Part shown: piece after piece, positions 45,811 to 55,784 of the stretch
Position numbering within the stretch: position 1 is the first letter of the stretch
Layout of the letters: every line of letters begins with the position of its first letter
DNA from: Caloranaerobacter ferrireducens
GTDB lineage: Bacteria; Bacillota; Clostridia; Tissierellales; Thermohalobacteraceae
Direction of reading: 5' to 3'
NCBI RefSeq assembly: GCF_001730685.1
Contig: NZ_MDJR01000006.1
Coordinates: forward strand, 1-64,000
Length of the DNA: 64,000 bases
Made by a program: the position numbers and the translations under genes
Notes under the pieces: generated by a model
Database searches by the model: none
What the model was told of the DNA's origin: nothing
What the model saw: the letters and a program-made list of their open reading frames with translations, nothing else

Positions 45811-45925
45811 GAACAAAATCTTCGATTTAAATAAATTAAGGAAGATTTTGCCTATATCCATTACGGAAATTATATTTATAATTATCCACTATTTAATAAG
45901 GCATATAATTTCCTATGGATTATAA
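45811..45925 (-). repeat. 115-bp two-hairpin repeat, copy upstream of the LCP gene
   Basis: Minus orientation: begins GAACAAAATCTTCGATTTAA and ends CCTATGGATTATAA. All hairpin arms are well kept. It abuts the thl terminator. Confidence 0.87.
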
Positions 45926-45954
45926 ATAAGGTGAGCTAAAAAGCTCACCCTTAT
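45926..45954 (-). terminator. Terminator after thl
   Basis: TAAGGTGAGCT pairs with AGCTCACCCTTA (one bulged C) around AAAA at the thl stop. The T-tract is weak (TTATTTAT), so this is a hairpin with moderate support. Confidence 0.65.
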
Positions 45955-47129
45955 CTTTCAACGATAACTGCTGTACCTTGACCTCCACCAATACATAAAG
46001 TTGCAAGTCCATATTTAGATTCTCTTCTCATCATCTCATAAATTAATGTTACAAGAATTCTTGCTCCTGAAGCTCCTATCGGATGTCCTAAAGCTATAGC
46101 ACCACCGTTTACATTAACTTTTTCTGGATCTAATCCTAAATCTCTCATAACAGCTATTGATTGTACTGCAAACGCTTCATTAGCTTCAATCAAGTCTAAA
46201 TCTTCAACTTTCAGCCCCGCTCTTTCCAATGCCTTTTTAGTGGCTGGAACTGGACCATATCCCATAATCTTTGGATCTAATGCTGCTGAAGCATATGATT
46301 TAATAGTAACTAAAGGCTTTATCCCTAATTCTTCTGCTTTTTCTTTAGCCATTACTATTAACATAGCTGCGCCATCATTTATTCCTGAAGCATTACCTGC
46401 TGTTACAGTACCATCCTTTTTAAATGCAGGTTTTAATTTTGCAAGTTTTTCAATAGTAGTTCCGTGTCTAGGATATTCATCAGTATCTACAATAATAGGA
46501 TCTCCCTTTCTTTGTGGTACTTCAACAAGAACTATCTCATCTTTAAATTTGCCTTCTTTCTGTGCTTTTTCTGCCTTAAGCTGACTTTGCAAAGCAAACT
46601 CATCTTGTTCTTCTCTAGATATATTCCACTTTTCAGCTATGTTTTCAGCTGTTATACCCATATGATAATTATTGAATATGTCTGTTAATCCATCATGAAT
46701 CATTGTATCAATTAGCTCTCCATGTCCCATCTTAAGTCCCCATCTAACTCTAGGTACAAGATATGGAGCATTACTCATACTTTCAGTACCACCTGCTAAA
46801 ATAACATCAGCATCTCCTAACATGATAAACTGTGCTGCCATACTTACAGCTCTAAGTCCAGAACCACAAACTTTATTAATTGTCAAAGCTGGTGTAGTTT
46901 CCTTTAAACCTGCTCCTAAAGCTATTTGTCTCGCTGGATTTTGACCTAAACCTGCTGATAAAATATTTCCAACTATTACTTCATCAATCATTTCTTCCTT
47001 AATACCAGCCCTTTTGATTGCTTCCTTAGCAGCCACTACACCTAAATCTATTGCAGATAATTTAGATAAACTACCACCAAAACTTCCTATAGGTGTTCTA
47101 GCAGCACCAACAATAACAACTTCTCTCAT
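45951..47129 (-). CDS. thl: Acetyl-CoA acetyltransferase (thiolase)
   Basis: Condenses two acetyl-CoA to acetoacetyl-CoA, the first step towards butyryl-CoA. The 392-residue protein has the acyl-enzyme Cys in [18 protein letters not shown] (about 83-100), [19 protein letters not shown] (about 339-357) with His, and the final [14 protein letters not shown] with the second Cys. Length and the GMGPVP-like loop [16 protein letters not shown] are typical. It follows hbd and crt on the same strand, so it likely completes a butanoyl pathway unit without bcd/etf here. Confidence 0.97.
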   Translation of the reverse strand: MREVVIVGAARTPIGSFGGSLSKLSAIDLGVVAAKEAIKRAGIKEEMIDEVIVGNILSAGLGQNPARQIALGAGLKETTPALTINKVCGSGLRAVSMAAQFIMLGDADVILAGGTESMSNAPYLVPRVRWGLKMGHGELIDTMIHDGLTDIFNNYHMGITAENIAEKWNISREEQDEFALQSQLKAEKAQKEGKFKDEIVLVEVPQRKGDPIIVDTDEYPRHGTTIEKLAKLKPAFKKDGTVTAGNASGINDGAAMLIVMAKEKAEELGIKPLVTIKSYASAALDPKIMGYGPVPATKKALERAGLKVEDLDLIEANEAFAVQSIAVMRDLGLDPEKVNVNGGAIALGHPIGASGARILVTLIYEMMRRESKYGLATLCIGGGQGTAVIVER

Positions 47130-47159
47130 ATTTATAACCTCCTACAAACTAATATATTA

Positions 47160-47285
47160 TTCAGCTATCGGCTATCAGCCTATTTACATTATGGCTATTC
47201 GCCATTCGCTATTCGCTATTCGACAGCAATAAACTAAAGACATTAACTAAGAACTATTGACTAATAGCTGTTAACTAACAGCTTA
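47160..47285. repeat. GCTATTCG tandem tract and palindromic tract between hbd and thl
   Basis: The heptamer CTATTCG is repeated four times with one variant (47195-47222). Around it are CAGCTATCGGCTATCAGCC and TAATAGCTGTTAACTAACAG, the same kind of AGCT-rich intergenic tract seen at 18031, 22484, 28644 and 28990. Confidence 0.6.
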
Positions 47286-47287
47286 TT

Positions 47288-47402
47288 TTATAATCCATAG
47301 GAAATTATATACCTCGTTAAATTGTGGATAATTTTAAATATAATTTCCGTAATGGATATAGGCAAAATCTTCCTAAATTTATTCAAATCGAAGGTTTTGT
47401 TC
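47288..47402 (+). repeat. 115-bp two-hairpin repeat, copy between hbd and thl
   Basis: Starts TTATAATCCATAGGAAATTA, ends AATCGAAGGTTTTGTTC next to the hbd stop. Hairpins A and B are kept with minor changes. Confidence 0.87.
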
Positions 47403-48248
47403 TTATTTACTGTAATCAAAGAATCCTTTTCCAGTTTTTCTTCCTAGTAAACCACCTCTAACCATTTTCCTTAATAATGGATGTGGTCTATATTTAGGAT
47501 CAGCAAATTCCTTATATAGCACTTCCATAATGGCTAAACAAACGTCATTTCCTATAAGGTCAGCAAGTGCTAATGGTCCTATAGGATGATTAGCGCCTAA
47601 TTTCATGGCATTATCAATATCTTCTGCTGATGCAACACCATCTGCTAAAATACCAACTGCTTCATTAATCATTGGAATAAGTATTCTGTTTACTACAAAA
47701 CCAGGAGCTTCTTCAACTTCAACTGGAGTTTTACCAAGCTCTATTGATAAATCACATACTAACTTCTTAGTCTCATCTGAAGTCGCAATACCTTTTATAA
47801 TTTCAACAAGTTTCATAACTGGTACTGGATTAAAAAAATGCATTCCTATAACTTTTTCAGGTTTATTAGTTACACTTGCTATTTCTGTAATAGATAAAGA
47901 TGAAGTGTTAGTTGCAAGTATTGTTTCTGGTTTGCATACTTTATCTAACTCTTCAAATATTTTTTTCTTTATTTCCATATTCTCAACTGCTGCTTCAATA
48001 ACTATATCTACATCTTTTATTAAACCCATATCAGTAGTAGTCGTAATTCTATCAAGAACTTGATTTTTTTCTTCTTCTGTCATTCTCTCCTTTTTTACAT
48101 TTCTATCCAAATTCTTAGTAATGATAGATATTCCTCTTTGAAGATATTTTTCTTCAATATCTTTTAGTATTACTTCATGCCCTGCTTGTGCCAGAACCTG
48201 AGCTATGCCTGAACCCATTGTACCAGCACCAATAACACAAACTTTCAT
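47403..48248 (-). CDS. hbd: 3-hydroxybutyryl-CoA dehydrogenase
   Basis: Reduces acetoacetyl-CoA to (S)-3-hydroxybutyryl-CoA with NAD(P)H. The protein has 281 residues from the ATG (48246-48248) after AAGGAGGAGATTTG. The Rossmann loop is [20 protein letters not shown] (about 3-22); the catalytic His-Glu pair lies in [19 protein letters not shown] (about 136-154). The C-terminal dimer domain ends [16 protein letters not shown]. It lies between crt and thl. Confidence 0.97.
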   Translation of the reverse strand: MKVCVIGAGTMGSGIAQVLAQAGHEVILKDIEEKYLQRGISIITKNLDRNVKKERMTEEEKNQVLDRITTTTDMGLIKDVDIVIEAAVENMEIKKKIFEELDKVCKPETILATNTSSLSITEIASVTNKPEKVIGMHFFNPVPVMKLVEIIKGIATSDETKKLVCDLSIELGKTPVEVEEAPGFVVNRILIPMINEAVGILADGVASAEDIDNAMKLGANHPIGPLALADLIGNDVCLAIMEVLYKEFADPKYRPHPLLRKMVRGGLLGRKTGKGFFDYSK

Positions 48249-48291
48249 CAAATCTCCTCCTTAAAATATTTATTTTAGAAGTATGTTTTAA

Positions 48292-49071
48292 TTACTGATT
48301 TTTAAACTTTGGCTTTCTTTTTTCAATAAAAGCAGTCATTCCTTCTTTCTGATCATCTGTAGCAAAACATAATGAAAATAGATTTCTTTCTATTTCCATT
48401 CCTGTTTCAATATCTGTTTCAAAGCCTCTATTTATAGCTATTTTTGAATATCTTACTGCAATCTGACCTTTAGAAGCTATCTTCTTTGCAATCTCAACAG
48501 CTGTATTCATAAGCTCTTCATGTTTAGTAACTTTATTTACAAGACCTATCTTTTCAGCTTCATTGGCATCTATCATATCTCCAGTAAATATCAACTCTTT
48601 AGCTTTAGCTATACCGACTAAGCGTGATAATCTTTGAGTGCCTGCAAATCCAGGAGTAATCCCTAGCCCTACTTCTGGCTGCCCAAATTTTGCTTTTTCA
48701 GATGCTATCCTGATATCACAACACATCGCAAGTTCGCATCCACCACCTAAAGCAAATCCATTTACAGCAGCTATAACCACTTTTTCCATAAGTTCAATCT
48801 TTCTAAAAACTTCTATGCCTTGTTCTGCAAACTTTCTAGCAACTTCTGAAGTCATATCTTTCATTTCTACAATATCAGCTCCTGCAACGAATGCTTTACC
48901 TTCTCCAGTTATTATAACTACACAAATATCCTTGTCCTTTTCAATTTGATCTACTGCATCACTTAATTCTTCTAAAACTTTAGAATTTAAAGCATTCAAA
49001 GCTTTAGGTCTGTTGATAGTTAATATACATATATTGCCTTCTTTTTTTAGTAAAAGGTTTTCATATTCCAC
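48292..49071 (-). CDS. crt: 3-hydroxybutyryl-CoA dehydratase (crotonase)
   Basis: Dehydrates 3-hydroxybutyryl-CoA to crotonyl-CoA. The 259-residue protein has the CoA oxyanion motif FVAGADIVEMKDM (about 60-72) and AAVNGFALGGGCELAMCCDI (about 98-117), and the catalytic Glu pair region FGQPEVGLGITPGFAGTQRL (about 129-148). It is first in the crt-hbd-thl unit. A two-hairpin repeat and AT-rich DNA separate it from accA. Confidence 0.96.
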   Translation of the reverse strand: MEYENLLLKKEGNICILTINRPKALNALNSKVLEELSDAVDQIEKDKDICVVIITGEGKAFVAGADIVEMKDMTSEVARKFAEQGIEVFRKIELMEKVVIAAVNGFALGGGCELAMCCDIRIASEKAKFGQPEVGLGITPGFAGTQRLSRLVGIAKAKELIFTGDMIDANEAEKIGLVNKVTKHEELMNTAVEIAKKIASKGQIAVRYSKIAINRGFETDIETGMEIERNLFSLCFATDDQKEGMTAFIEKRKPKFKNQ

Positions 49072-49140
49072 ACTACCCCTCCTTATCTTTTAACATGCTT
49101 TACTACTTATTTAAATTCAAAAATATACCAAAACATTTCT

Positions 49141-49256
49141 TTATAATCCATAGGGAATTATATACCTTATTAAATTGTGGACAGTTTTAAATATAATTTC
49201 CGTTTATGGATATAGGTAAAATCTTCCTTAATTTATTCAAATCGAAGATTTTATTC
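49141..49256 (+). repeat. 115-bp two-hairpin repeat, copy between crt and accA
   Basis: Starts TTATAATCCATAGGGAATTA, ends AATCGAAGATTTTATTC. It occupies about a third of the 329-bp gap; the rest of the gap is AT-rich with only the accA terminator at its end. Confidence 0.87.
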
Positions 49257-49370
49257 AAATTATTCCCTTTCTTTAAATAATATATATTTCATAATTCTTT
49301 AAAAATTCAAATAATCCTCTTTTATTAAAAAGTCTTTTACTAAATTTTAATAACTTTTATTATAAGCATA

Positions 49371-49402
49371 AAGAAAAACCATTCTGATTACAGAATGGTT
49401 TT
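49371..49402 (-). terminator. Terminator after accA
   Basis: AAAACCATTCTG/CAGAATGGTTTT perfect 12-bp stem with an ATTA loop at the accA stop. Confidence 0.9.
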
Positions 49403-50351
49403 ACTGCCAAATTCCTATTTTTCTGATTTTATCATATCTTAAATTAAGTAAATCTTTTTTATCTAATTTCATTAATTTAGGAATTTCACTCAATATATAT
49501 TCCTTTATTTTTTCTGCTACAAATGCTATATCTTTATGAGCCCCTCCTAAAGGTTCTTCAATTATCTTATCTATAACTCCAAATTCTAATAAATCTCCAG
49601 AAGTTAATTTCATAATATTTGCAGCCTTTTTAGCTAAATTTGCATCTTTCCATAATATACTCGCAAGACCTTCTGGTGATATAACAGAATAAACAGAGTG
49701 TTCTAACATACAAACTCTATCACCTACTCCTAAAGCTAAAGCACCACCACTTCCACCTTCACCAATTACAATAATAATTATAGGTACCTTTAACTTACTC
49801 ATCTCAATAAGATTTGTTGCAATAGCCTCTCCCTGTCCTCTTTCTTCTGCTCCTATACCACAATAAGCACCTGGCGTATCAACAAAAGTTACAATCGGTC
49901 TGTTGAATTTTTCGGCTTGTTTCATAAGTCTCAACGCTTTCCTATATCCTTCTGGATGTGGCATACCAAAATTTCTTTCTATATTTTCCTTTAAGTCTTT
50001 ACCTTTTTGATGGCCAATTACAGTTACAGGAATGCCTTCTATTGTACCTATTCCGCCGATTATCGCTTTGTCTTCTCCATAAAGTCTATCCCCATGAAAC
50101 TCAATAAAATCAGGTATTATCTTTTTTATATAGTCAATAGATGTAGGTCTTTCCGGAAGTCTTGCAAGCTTTACTTTTTGCCATGGTGTTAAATTACCAT
50201 ATACTTGTTTTCTCATTGTATCTAATTTAATTTTCAATATATCTATTTCCTTTGATAAATCTACATTATGCTCTACACTAAATTTTTCTAATTCTTTTAC
50301 CTTATTTTCTAATTCAATTATAGGTTTCTCAAATTCTAAATGATTAAACAT
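49401..50351 (-). CDS. accA: Acetyl-CoA carboxylase carboxyltransferase alpha subunit
   Basis: With AccD it transfers CO2 from carboxybiotin to acetyl-CoA, making malonyl-CoA. The 316-residue protein has [20 protein letters not shown] (about 89-108), [20 protein letters not shown] (about 152-171) and [18 protein letters not shown] (about 196-213). It overlaps accD by a few bases and is last of accB-accC-accD-accA, ending in a strong terminator. Confidence 0.96.
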   Translation of the reverse strand: MFNHLEFEKPIIELENKVKELEKFSVEHNVDLSKEIDILKIKLDTMRKQVYGNLTPWQKVKLARLPERPTSIDYIKKIIPDFIEFHGDRLYGEDKAIIGGIGTIEGIPVTVIGHQKGKDLKENIERNFGMPHPEGYRKALRLMKQAEKFNRPIVTFVDTPGAYCGIGAEERGQGEAIATNLIEMSKLKVPIIIIVIGEGGSGGALALGVGDRVCMLEHSVYSVISPEGLASILWKDANLAKKAANIMKLTSGDLLEFGVIDKIIEEPLGGAHKDIAFVAEKIKEYILSEIPKLMKLDKKDLLNLRYDKIRKIGIWQ

Positions 50352-51255
50352 CTAACTCACCTCTTAAAGAGTGTATATATAATATATCTGCTAATACATC
50401 TCTTAGATTTTTTCTATGAACTATTTTGTCTACAAAACCTTTATCTTTTAAAAACTCAGCCCTTTGAAAACCTTCAGGAAGTTTCTGTCTTATAGTTTGT
50501 TCAATTACTCTAGGGCCTGCAAAACCGATGAGAGCTCCTGGCTCAGATATTATAATATCTCCTAACATAGCAAAACTTGCTGTAACCCCACCAGTAGTCG
50601 GGTCTGTAAGAACTGATATATATAAAAGTCCTTCCTCTGAAAGCCTTCCTAATGCAGCAGAAGTTTTTGCCATCTGCATAAGAGATAATATACCTTCTTG
50701 CATTCTAGCTCCTCCAGATGCAGAAAATATAATCAAAGGCATTTTCTTTTCTATAGCCCTTTCTATCGATCTAGTTATTTTTTCTCCTACAACAGAACCC
50801 ATACTTCCCATCATAAAATTAGGTTCCATAATACATGCAACACACGGATACCCTTTAATTTTTCCTTCACCTACCACTACAGCTTCATCAAGCCCTGTCT
50901 TCTTTTTATAATCTTGTACCTTTTTTTCATACTCTGGAAAATTTAAAGGGTCAGCTGGTTTTAAGTCTTTATCATATTCCTTAAAGCTTCCATTATCAAA
51001 AATCATATTTATTCTTTCTGTTGAATCTATTCTAAAATGATAATCACATTTAGTGCAAACCATCAAATTTTTCTTTACTTCATCTATAAGTAATATTTCT
51101 CCACATCTTTTACATGTAATATGCTTATCATCATTTATTACCGTTTTCTCTTCTAACTTTTTAGGTCTCTCGTCTATTAACTTTTCATCTCCATTATCCT
51201 CTCTGTATAAAGTTATAGTTGCATACTTTCTTTTACGAAAGAGGTCTTTTATCAT
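50344..51255 (-). CDS. accD: Acetyl-CoA carboxylase carboxyltransferase beta subunit
   Basis: Partner of AccA. The protein has 303 residues from the ATG (51253-51255) after GAGAGGTG. An N-terminal four-Cys zinc finger is visible as CKRCGEILL and [10 protein letters not shown]. The transferase fold follows with [20 protein letters not shown] and [19 protein letters not shown]. It overlaps the end of accC by 23 nt, showing translational coupling. Confidence 0.96.
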   Translation of the reverse strand: MIKDLFRKRKYATITLYREDNGDEKLIDERPKKLEEKTVINDDKHITCKRCGEILLIDEVKKNLMVCTKCDYHFRIDSTERINMIFDNGSFKEYDKDLKPADPLNFPEYEKKVQDYKKKTGLDEAVVVGEGKIKGYPCVACIMEPNFMMGSMGSVVGEKITRSIERAIEKKMPLIIFSASGGARMQEGILSLMQMAKTSAALGRLSEEGLLYISVLTDPTTGGVTASFAMLGDIIISEPGALIGFAGPRVIEQTIRQKLPEGFQRAEFLKDKGFVDKIVHRKNLRDVLADILYIHSLRGELDV

Positions 51256-52618
51256 ATTTTTCACCTCTCACCATATTTTTTAAGATAACTTCATTTACAA
51301 ACGAAGTATCAATTTCATTCTTAATGAATCTTTCATTATTTAAAATATCCAAATGGAAATCTATATTAGTGCTAATCCCTTCAATTACTGTTTCCTCTAA
51401 AACTCTTTTCATTCTATTAATCGCTTCTAATCTACTCTCTCCCCAAACGATTAATTTCCCAATCATAGAATCATATGTTGGCGGTATTACATAGCCACTA
51501 TATAAATGACTATCTATTCTAACACCATACCCTCCAGCTGTATGATAAACCTCTACTAATCCTGGTGAAGGTCTAAAATTTTCTTTAACATCTTCCGCAT
51601 TTATTCTACATTCAATAGCATGACCTTTAATAATCACATCCTGTTGTGATATACTTAATTTTTCTCCTGATGCTATTTTAATCTGCTCCTTTATCAAATC
51701 TATACCAGTTACTGCTTCTGTCACAGGATGTTCTACCTGTATCCTTGTATTCATCTCAATAAAATAAAAATTTTTGTATTTATCCAGCAGAAATTCTACA
51801 GTACCAGCATTGACATAACCTACAGCCTTAGCAGCCTTTATTGCAGCTTCACCCATTTTATTTCTTAACTCATCATTAACTACTTCACTTGGTGCTTCTT
51901 CAAGCACTTTCTGATTTCTTCGCTGCAGAGAACAATCTCTATCTCCCAAATGAATAATATTACCATATTCATCAGCTAATATCTGAAATTCTATGTGTCT
52001 AGGATTTTCAATAAACTTTTCTATATACATAGAATCATTATTAAATGCAGACAGTGCTTCTCTTTGCGCCATAATAAAGCTTTTTTCAAACTCATCTTCG
52101 CTGTGCACTACTCTCATACCTCTACCGCCACCGCCACTAGCTGCTTTTATCATTACAGGAAATCCTATTTTTTTAGCAATATCTTTAGCTTCATCCAATC
52201 CATTTACAGAGCCTTCAGAGCCAGGAACAACTGGCACTCCTGCATTAATCATAGTCCTTCTTGCTTCAGCCTTATCACCCATTTTTACTATATGCTCAGG
52301 ATAAGGTCCTATAAATTTAATATCATGTTCTTTGCAAGCTAAAGCAAATTTAGGATTTTCGGATAAAAAGCCATATCCAGGATGAATTGCATCTGCCCTT
52401 GTAGATAAAGCTGCACTAATTATATTTTGTATATTCAAATAACTCTTTGCAGATGATGCTGGGCCTATACATACAGCTTCATCAGCTAAATGAACATGTA
52501 GACAATCTTTATCCATCTCTGAATATACAGCAACAGTTTTAATGCCCATTTCTTTACAAGCCCTTATAATCCTAACTGCAATTTCACCTCTATTTGCTAT
52601 CAATATTTTTTTAAACAT
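51233..52618 (-). CDS. accC: Biotin carboxylase
   Basis: Carboxylates biotin on AccB using ATP and bicarbonate. The 461-residue ATP-grasp enzyme begins [20 protein letters not shown] (residues 2-21), has the glycine loop [19 protein letters not shown] (about 154-172), the [20 protein letters not shown] segment and [20 protein letters not shown] near 288. All main active-site residues appear. It lies 4 bp after accB and overlaps accD. Confidence 0.97.
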   Translation of the reverse strand: MFKKILIANRGEIAVRIIRACKEMGIKTVAVYSEMDKDCLHVHLADEAVCIGPASSAKSYLNIQNIISAALSTRADAIHPGYGFLSENPKFALACKEHDIKFIGPYPEHIVKMGDKAEARRTMINAGVPVVPGSEGSVNGLDEAKDIAKKIGFPVMIKAASGGGGRGMRVVHSEDEFEKSFIMAQREALSAFNNDSMYIEKFIENPRHIEFQILADEYGNIIHLGDRDCSLQRRNQKVLEEAPSEVVNDELRNKMGEAAIKAAKAVGYVNAGTVEFLLDKYKNFYFIEMNTRIQVEHPVTEAVTGIDLIKEQIKIASGEKLSISQQDVIIKGHAIECRINAEDVKENFRPSPGLVEVYHTAGGYGVRIDSHLYSGYVIPPTYDSMIGKLIVWGESRLEAINRMKRVLEETVIEGISTNIDFHLDILNNERFIKNEIDTSFVNEVILKNMVRGEKYDKRPLS

Positions 52619-52622
52619 AACC

Positions 52623-53066
52623 TTACCTCCTAATCTTCATCAAAGGCTGACCATACTCAACTACTTCCTCATTTTCAACTAGTACTTCAACAATCTCTCC
52701 TGAAACTTCACTCGTAATTTCATTCATTATTTTCATCGCTTCTATAATGCATAAAGTTTGACCTTCATTAACTTTGTCTCCTACTTTCACAAAAGGTTCG
52801 ACCCCCGGGCTTGGTGATGTATAGAAGGTACCCACAATAGGTGATTTAACAATAAATATATTTTCATCATAGATTATTTTCTCACTTGTTAATGATTCTT
52901 TTTTAGTTTTTTCTAGTTTAGCTTCCTCAACTAGATTCTCACTACCTAAAACAACATCGCTTGATTTACTTATGCTAATTTTAATATCTTCAGTTTCAAT
53001 ATCCACTTTATTTATACTAGTTTTGTCAATTGTCAATATTAACTCTTTTATATCCTTAATATTCAT
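52623..53066 (-). CDS. accB: Biotin carboxyl carrier protein of acetyl-CoA carboxylase
   Basis: Holds the biotin of acetyl-CoA carboxylase. The protein has 147 residues from the ATG (53064-53066) after GGGAGG. The biotinyl domain is at the C-terminus with [20 protein letters not shown] and the modification site [20 protein letters not shown]. The N-terminal 70 residues are a linker rich in Ser/Lys/Glu. It is first in the acc operon. Its promoter carries a FapR-like palindrome. Confidence 0.95.
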   Translation of the reverse strand: MNIKDIKELILTIDKTSINKVDIETEDIKISISKSSDVVLGSENLVEEAKLEKTKKESLTSEKIIYDENIFIVKSPIVGTFYTSPSPGVEPFVKVGDKVNEGQTLCIIEAMKIMNEITSEVSGEIVEVLVENEEVVEYGQPLMKIRR

Positions 53067-53096
53067 ACGATTACCTCCCAATTTTATTGGTTGATT

Positions 53097-53152
53097 TTAG
53101 TATCTGGTACTAATATATGATATTATTATAACATAATATTATTTTTTTTTGC
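53097..53152 (-). promoter_or_regulatory. accB promoter with FapR-like palindrome
   Basis: On the minus strand TTGCAA, an 18-bp spacer and TATAAT (53125-53130) lie upstream of accB. About 10 bp downstream of the -10 is an inverted repeat TTAGTATCTGGTACTAA (plus strand, 53097-53113) that resembles AGTACC-type FapR boxes. Regulation by FapR or malonyl-CoA is inferred. Confidence 0.5.
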
Positions 53153-53164
53153 AATAATTATGAT

Positions 53165-53189
53165 CCTATCTATCAAAGATAGGGTCATA
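53165..53189 (-). repeat. Left copy of the terminator hairpin flanking element copy 2
   Basis: A 25-bp sequence (CCTATCTATC through AAAGATAGGGTCATA) identical to the one at 53438-53462 and carrying the CCTATCT/AGATAGG hairpin. The two copies stand 273 bp apart with the structured element between them. Confidence 0.75.
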
Positions 53190-53437
53190 TAAGCTAATAA
53201 TAAATTTATCCTTTTAAATAGTGAAAATAAAAGTGAATGCTTGAAAAAATTTAGTTAAAAACTAGGTGAAAATTTTGAAGAAAATCCGTAGGCTTAACAG
53301 GATGTTAAGCCAGCATCCTACAAGACAGGACTTCTTGATTAGGTGCGTTAGGATTTTCTAAAAATTTGAGCCCTTAGTTTTCTCTAAATTTTTTCGCATG
53401 AGCGTTATTTTCATATATTTTCAAAAAATTATATAAC
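53190..53437. mobile_element. Structured inverted-repeat element, full copy 2
   Basis: A non-coding unit like that at 24372-24624, core 53221-53414. The arms GTGAAAATAA and TTATTTTCAT bound it. The internal hairpin is GGCTTAAC/GTTAAGCC (53291-53298 with 53304-53311), where copy 1 has GGCTTAGC/GCTAAGCC. The conserved stretch CTTGATTAGGTGCGTTAGGA follows. It fills most of the 372-bp gap between accB and the phospholipase-like gene. Confidence 0.75.
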
Positions 53438-53462
53438 CCTATCTATCAAAGATAGGGTCATA
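53438..53462 (-). terminator. Terminator overlapping the phospholipase-like gene end
   Basis: The CCCTATCT/AGATAGGG hairpin includes the last codons and stop of the gene ending at 53439. It is the right copy of the flanking 25-bp repeat. The T-tract after it on the minus strand is short. Confidence 0.65.
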
Positions 53463-54446
53463 ATAAATAAGTTTACAATCATTATCAACATGTTTGCCAG
53501 TAGAATAAGATATATTCGGAAAACATCTTATTAACTCTTGCTCTCTTACTTCTCCTTTTATATATTTAATAGCCCCTTCTATCATTTCTTTGCTTTCTAT
53601 AACAGATCTCATATATATATCATCAAAACTTTCATAATAAATTTCTTCTTTTTTACAAGGATGTTTCCACAAATTATGTTTTCTATTCAAATAATCTTTT
53701 TTATCATCTATATGCCTTGGATAAATTAAACTGCTATAGTCAATTTGTTTTTTTATAACTACATCTATCATGTTTAAAAAAACCTTCTTATAACCACAAG
53801 GATCATGTATTATTTTTAAAACTTTATTCATATCCTTAAAAGAATCTTCAATAAAATCTATTTCTATCTCAGGTTTATATAATTTTTTCAAAATATATAT
53901 GTAAAAATCTATTAACACATTAGGTAATTTCTCTACATCAATCTCCTTATATGCTGGATATTTGTAAGTATATAAATTTTTTCTTTCTTTTAACAAAATA
54001 GTATCTATAATAAGTTCTAATTTCTTATGATATATACTATATTTAAATGTAGCGTAATCATTTTCATCATACACTCCAGCTTGGTAATGGATAAAAGGAT
54101 GAGCATTTCTATCTAATCCAAAGTGACAAATAAAGCCTGATAAATAAGTAAAAAGTGTTAAATAATCATCATAATTATTTACTCTTTTTTTAAGATACTT
54201 AAAACTCTCAACAAAAAAATCACCCGTTCTTTTTAAATGCATGATTTTCCCAAATTTAGGCCCTCTTTTTTTCTTCTTCCAAGGCCAAAAATCATTGTAT
54301 AAGAACACATCTGGTCCTTGACATCCCAATTTGAATATGTTTATTTTTTCATTTAACACTCTTTTCCAATCTTGATTTTCTAAAGAACTTATAACATCAT
54401 GTCCACATAACAAATGTGTCCATACATCTGGCATTTTATCACTCAC
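53439..54446 (-). CDS. Zinc-dependent phospholipase C-like protein
   Basis: The 335-residue protein matches the zinc-dependent phospholipase C / nuclease-like fold by its ligand pattern: an N-terminal MPDVWTHLLCGHDVISSL (His early), GCQGPDVFLYNDFWPW, then FICHFGLDRNAHPFIHYQAG (about 113-132). No signal peptide is seen, so a cytoplasmic or non-classical role is possible. The substrate is not shown. Family is probable; the enzyme function is inference. It stands alone, ended by the duplicated terminator. Confidence 0.72.
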   Translation of the reverse strand: MSDKMPDVWTHLLCGHDVISSLENQDWKRVLNEKINIFKLGCQGPDVFLYNDFWPWKKKKRGPKFGKIMHLKRTGDFFVESFKYLKKRVNNYDDYLTLFTYLSGFICHFGLDRNAHPFIHYQAGVYDENDYATFKYSIYHKKLELIIDTILLKERKNLYTYKYPAYKEIDVEKLPNVLIDFYIYILKKLYKPEIEIDFIEDSFKDMNKVLKIIHDPCGYKKVFLNMIDVVIKKQIDYSSLIYPRHIDDKKDYLNRKHNLWKHPCKKEEIYYESFDDIYMRSVIESKEMIEGAIKYIKGEVREQELIRCFPNISYSTGKHVDNDCKLIYYDPIFDR

Positions 54447-54637
54447 CTTTTAAACATATAATTTAAATATTTTCCACTACCATACTTATACCCTGTTTTG
54501 TTTTTAATTTTAACCAATTTCATTATATATTTTATGTTACTTATCTTTAAATATCTCAACAATATAATTAAAATCCTTATATAATCATTCTTAAATATCT
54601 TCTAGATTAATTTTTCATCCCCTTTTAAATAATTGAC

Positions 54638-54669
54638 AAAAAAGGTCTATACTATAAAAAGCATAGACC
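54638..54669 (-). terminator. Terminator after the ACR3/bile-acid-type transporter
   Basis: GGTCTAT/ATAGACC stem; the minus strand continues TTTTTTGTC. It lies directly after the stop. Confidence 0.8.
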
Positions 54670-54670
54670 C

Positions 54671-55624
54671 CTAACCAACAGTCTGTTGTTTTTTCACTAA
54701 CTGCATATAAAAAGCAGCTAATGGTACTTGAATTATATAACCAATTGCTATTAAAAATACCGCTAAACTACCTCCAAAAGCTGCTAAACTTAACCCTAAC
54801 GCTATTGTAAGATTACGCATAGTTGTACCATATACTAATGAAACTCTATTCTCTTTATCTAGCATTTTCTCACCAACTATATGGCTAATTAAAAGCAATA
54901 CAACATAATATATGACTAATGGTATTAAAGAATAAAGAACCAGCTCACTTTTATTAATTATAGTTTTACTTTTTAATGACATAGCTATAAATACAATAAA
55001 TAATACTCCCAATGAACTTATTGACCCGAAATTAGGTTTTAATTCTTTGTATTTCTTTTCTCCTGATATTTTAATAATTAATCTTCTCGTTAAATCCCCT
55101 AGTATTAAAGGTATAACAACTACCTTCAACAAACTATTAATAATTGATATAGTATCAATTGTTACAACTTCTCCTAGAAATAATTTCATATATAAAGGAA
55201 TCATCAATATAGACAATAATAAGTTTCCTGAAATCAATACAAGAGCTGTTTTCATATTTCCATTAGCTAATCCTGTCCATGAAGCTGTCATACCACTTGT
55301 AGGTATAAGACTGATTAAAATCAATCCTACCATCAACATTGGACTATTATTAAAGAAAATTTTGCTTAAGCCAAATGCTATAATTGGTGATATCAAAAAA
55401 TTAATTACTACACTTAATAGCAAAGGTTTTGGATTTTTAAAACCATTAAATAAATCAATTACCTTCAAGTTTATCATCATAGGATATATCATTAAAAACA
55501 ATGTTGGTGTAACTAATTTTTTTAAATACCCTACATCATTTACATAACCATTTATAAGGCCTAAAATCATCATTACAAGTATAAAATATGGAAGCTTAGA
55601 TTTAATATAATTTAGTACTTTCAT
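54671..55624 (-). CDS. ACR3/bile acid:Na+ symporter family transporter
   Basis: The 317-residue polytopic membrane protein has about ten hydrophobic segments. It fits the bile acid:Na+ symporter/ACR3 superfamily, with LISLIPTSGMTASWTGLANG (about 102-121) in the unwound-helix region and TTMRNLTIALGLSLAAFGGS (about 270-289). Arsenite export is common in this group, but no ars regulator or reductase is next to it, so the substrate is open. It is a single gene with its own terminator. Confidence 0.72.
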   Translation of the reverse strand: MKVLNYIKSKLPYFILVMMILGLINGYVNDVGYLKKLVTPTLFLMIYPMMINLKVIDLFNGFKNPKPLLLSVVINFLISPIIAFGLSKIFFNNSPMLMVGLILISLIPTSGMTASWTGLANGNMKTALVLISGNLLLSILMIPLYMKLFLGEVVTIDTISIINSLLKVVVIPLILGDLTRRLIIKISGEKKYKELKPNFGSISSLGVLFIVFIAMSLKSKTIINKSELVLYSLIPLVIYYVVLLLISHIVGEKMLDKENRVSLVYGTTMRNLTIALGLSLAAFGGSLAVFLIAIGYIIQVPLAAFYMQLVKKQQTVG

Positions 55625-55744
55625 TACCTCATCTCCTTCAAGTTTTTATTGGCATATGCTATTATTATACCCGTATATGGTATCATAAATACATAAAAAA
55701 GTAAAGCCCTCTTTAAAGGTATAAATTTTCTATGAATTATCAAA

Positions 55745-55766
55745 GAAAAAGCCACTAAAAGTGGCA
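55745..55766 (-). terminator. Terminator after the thioredoxin reductase-like gene
   Basis: GCCACT/AGTGGC stem with an AAA loop; the minus strand continues TTTTTCTTTG. Confidence 0.82.
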
Positions 55767-55784
55767 TTTATATAATTTTCTTTT

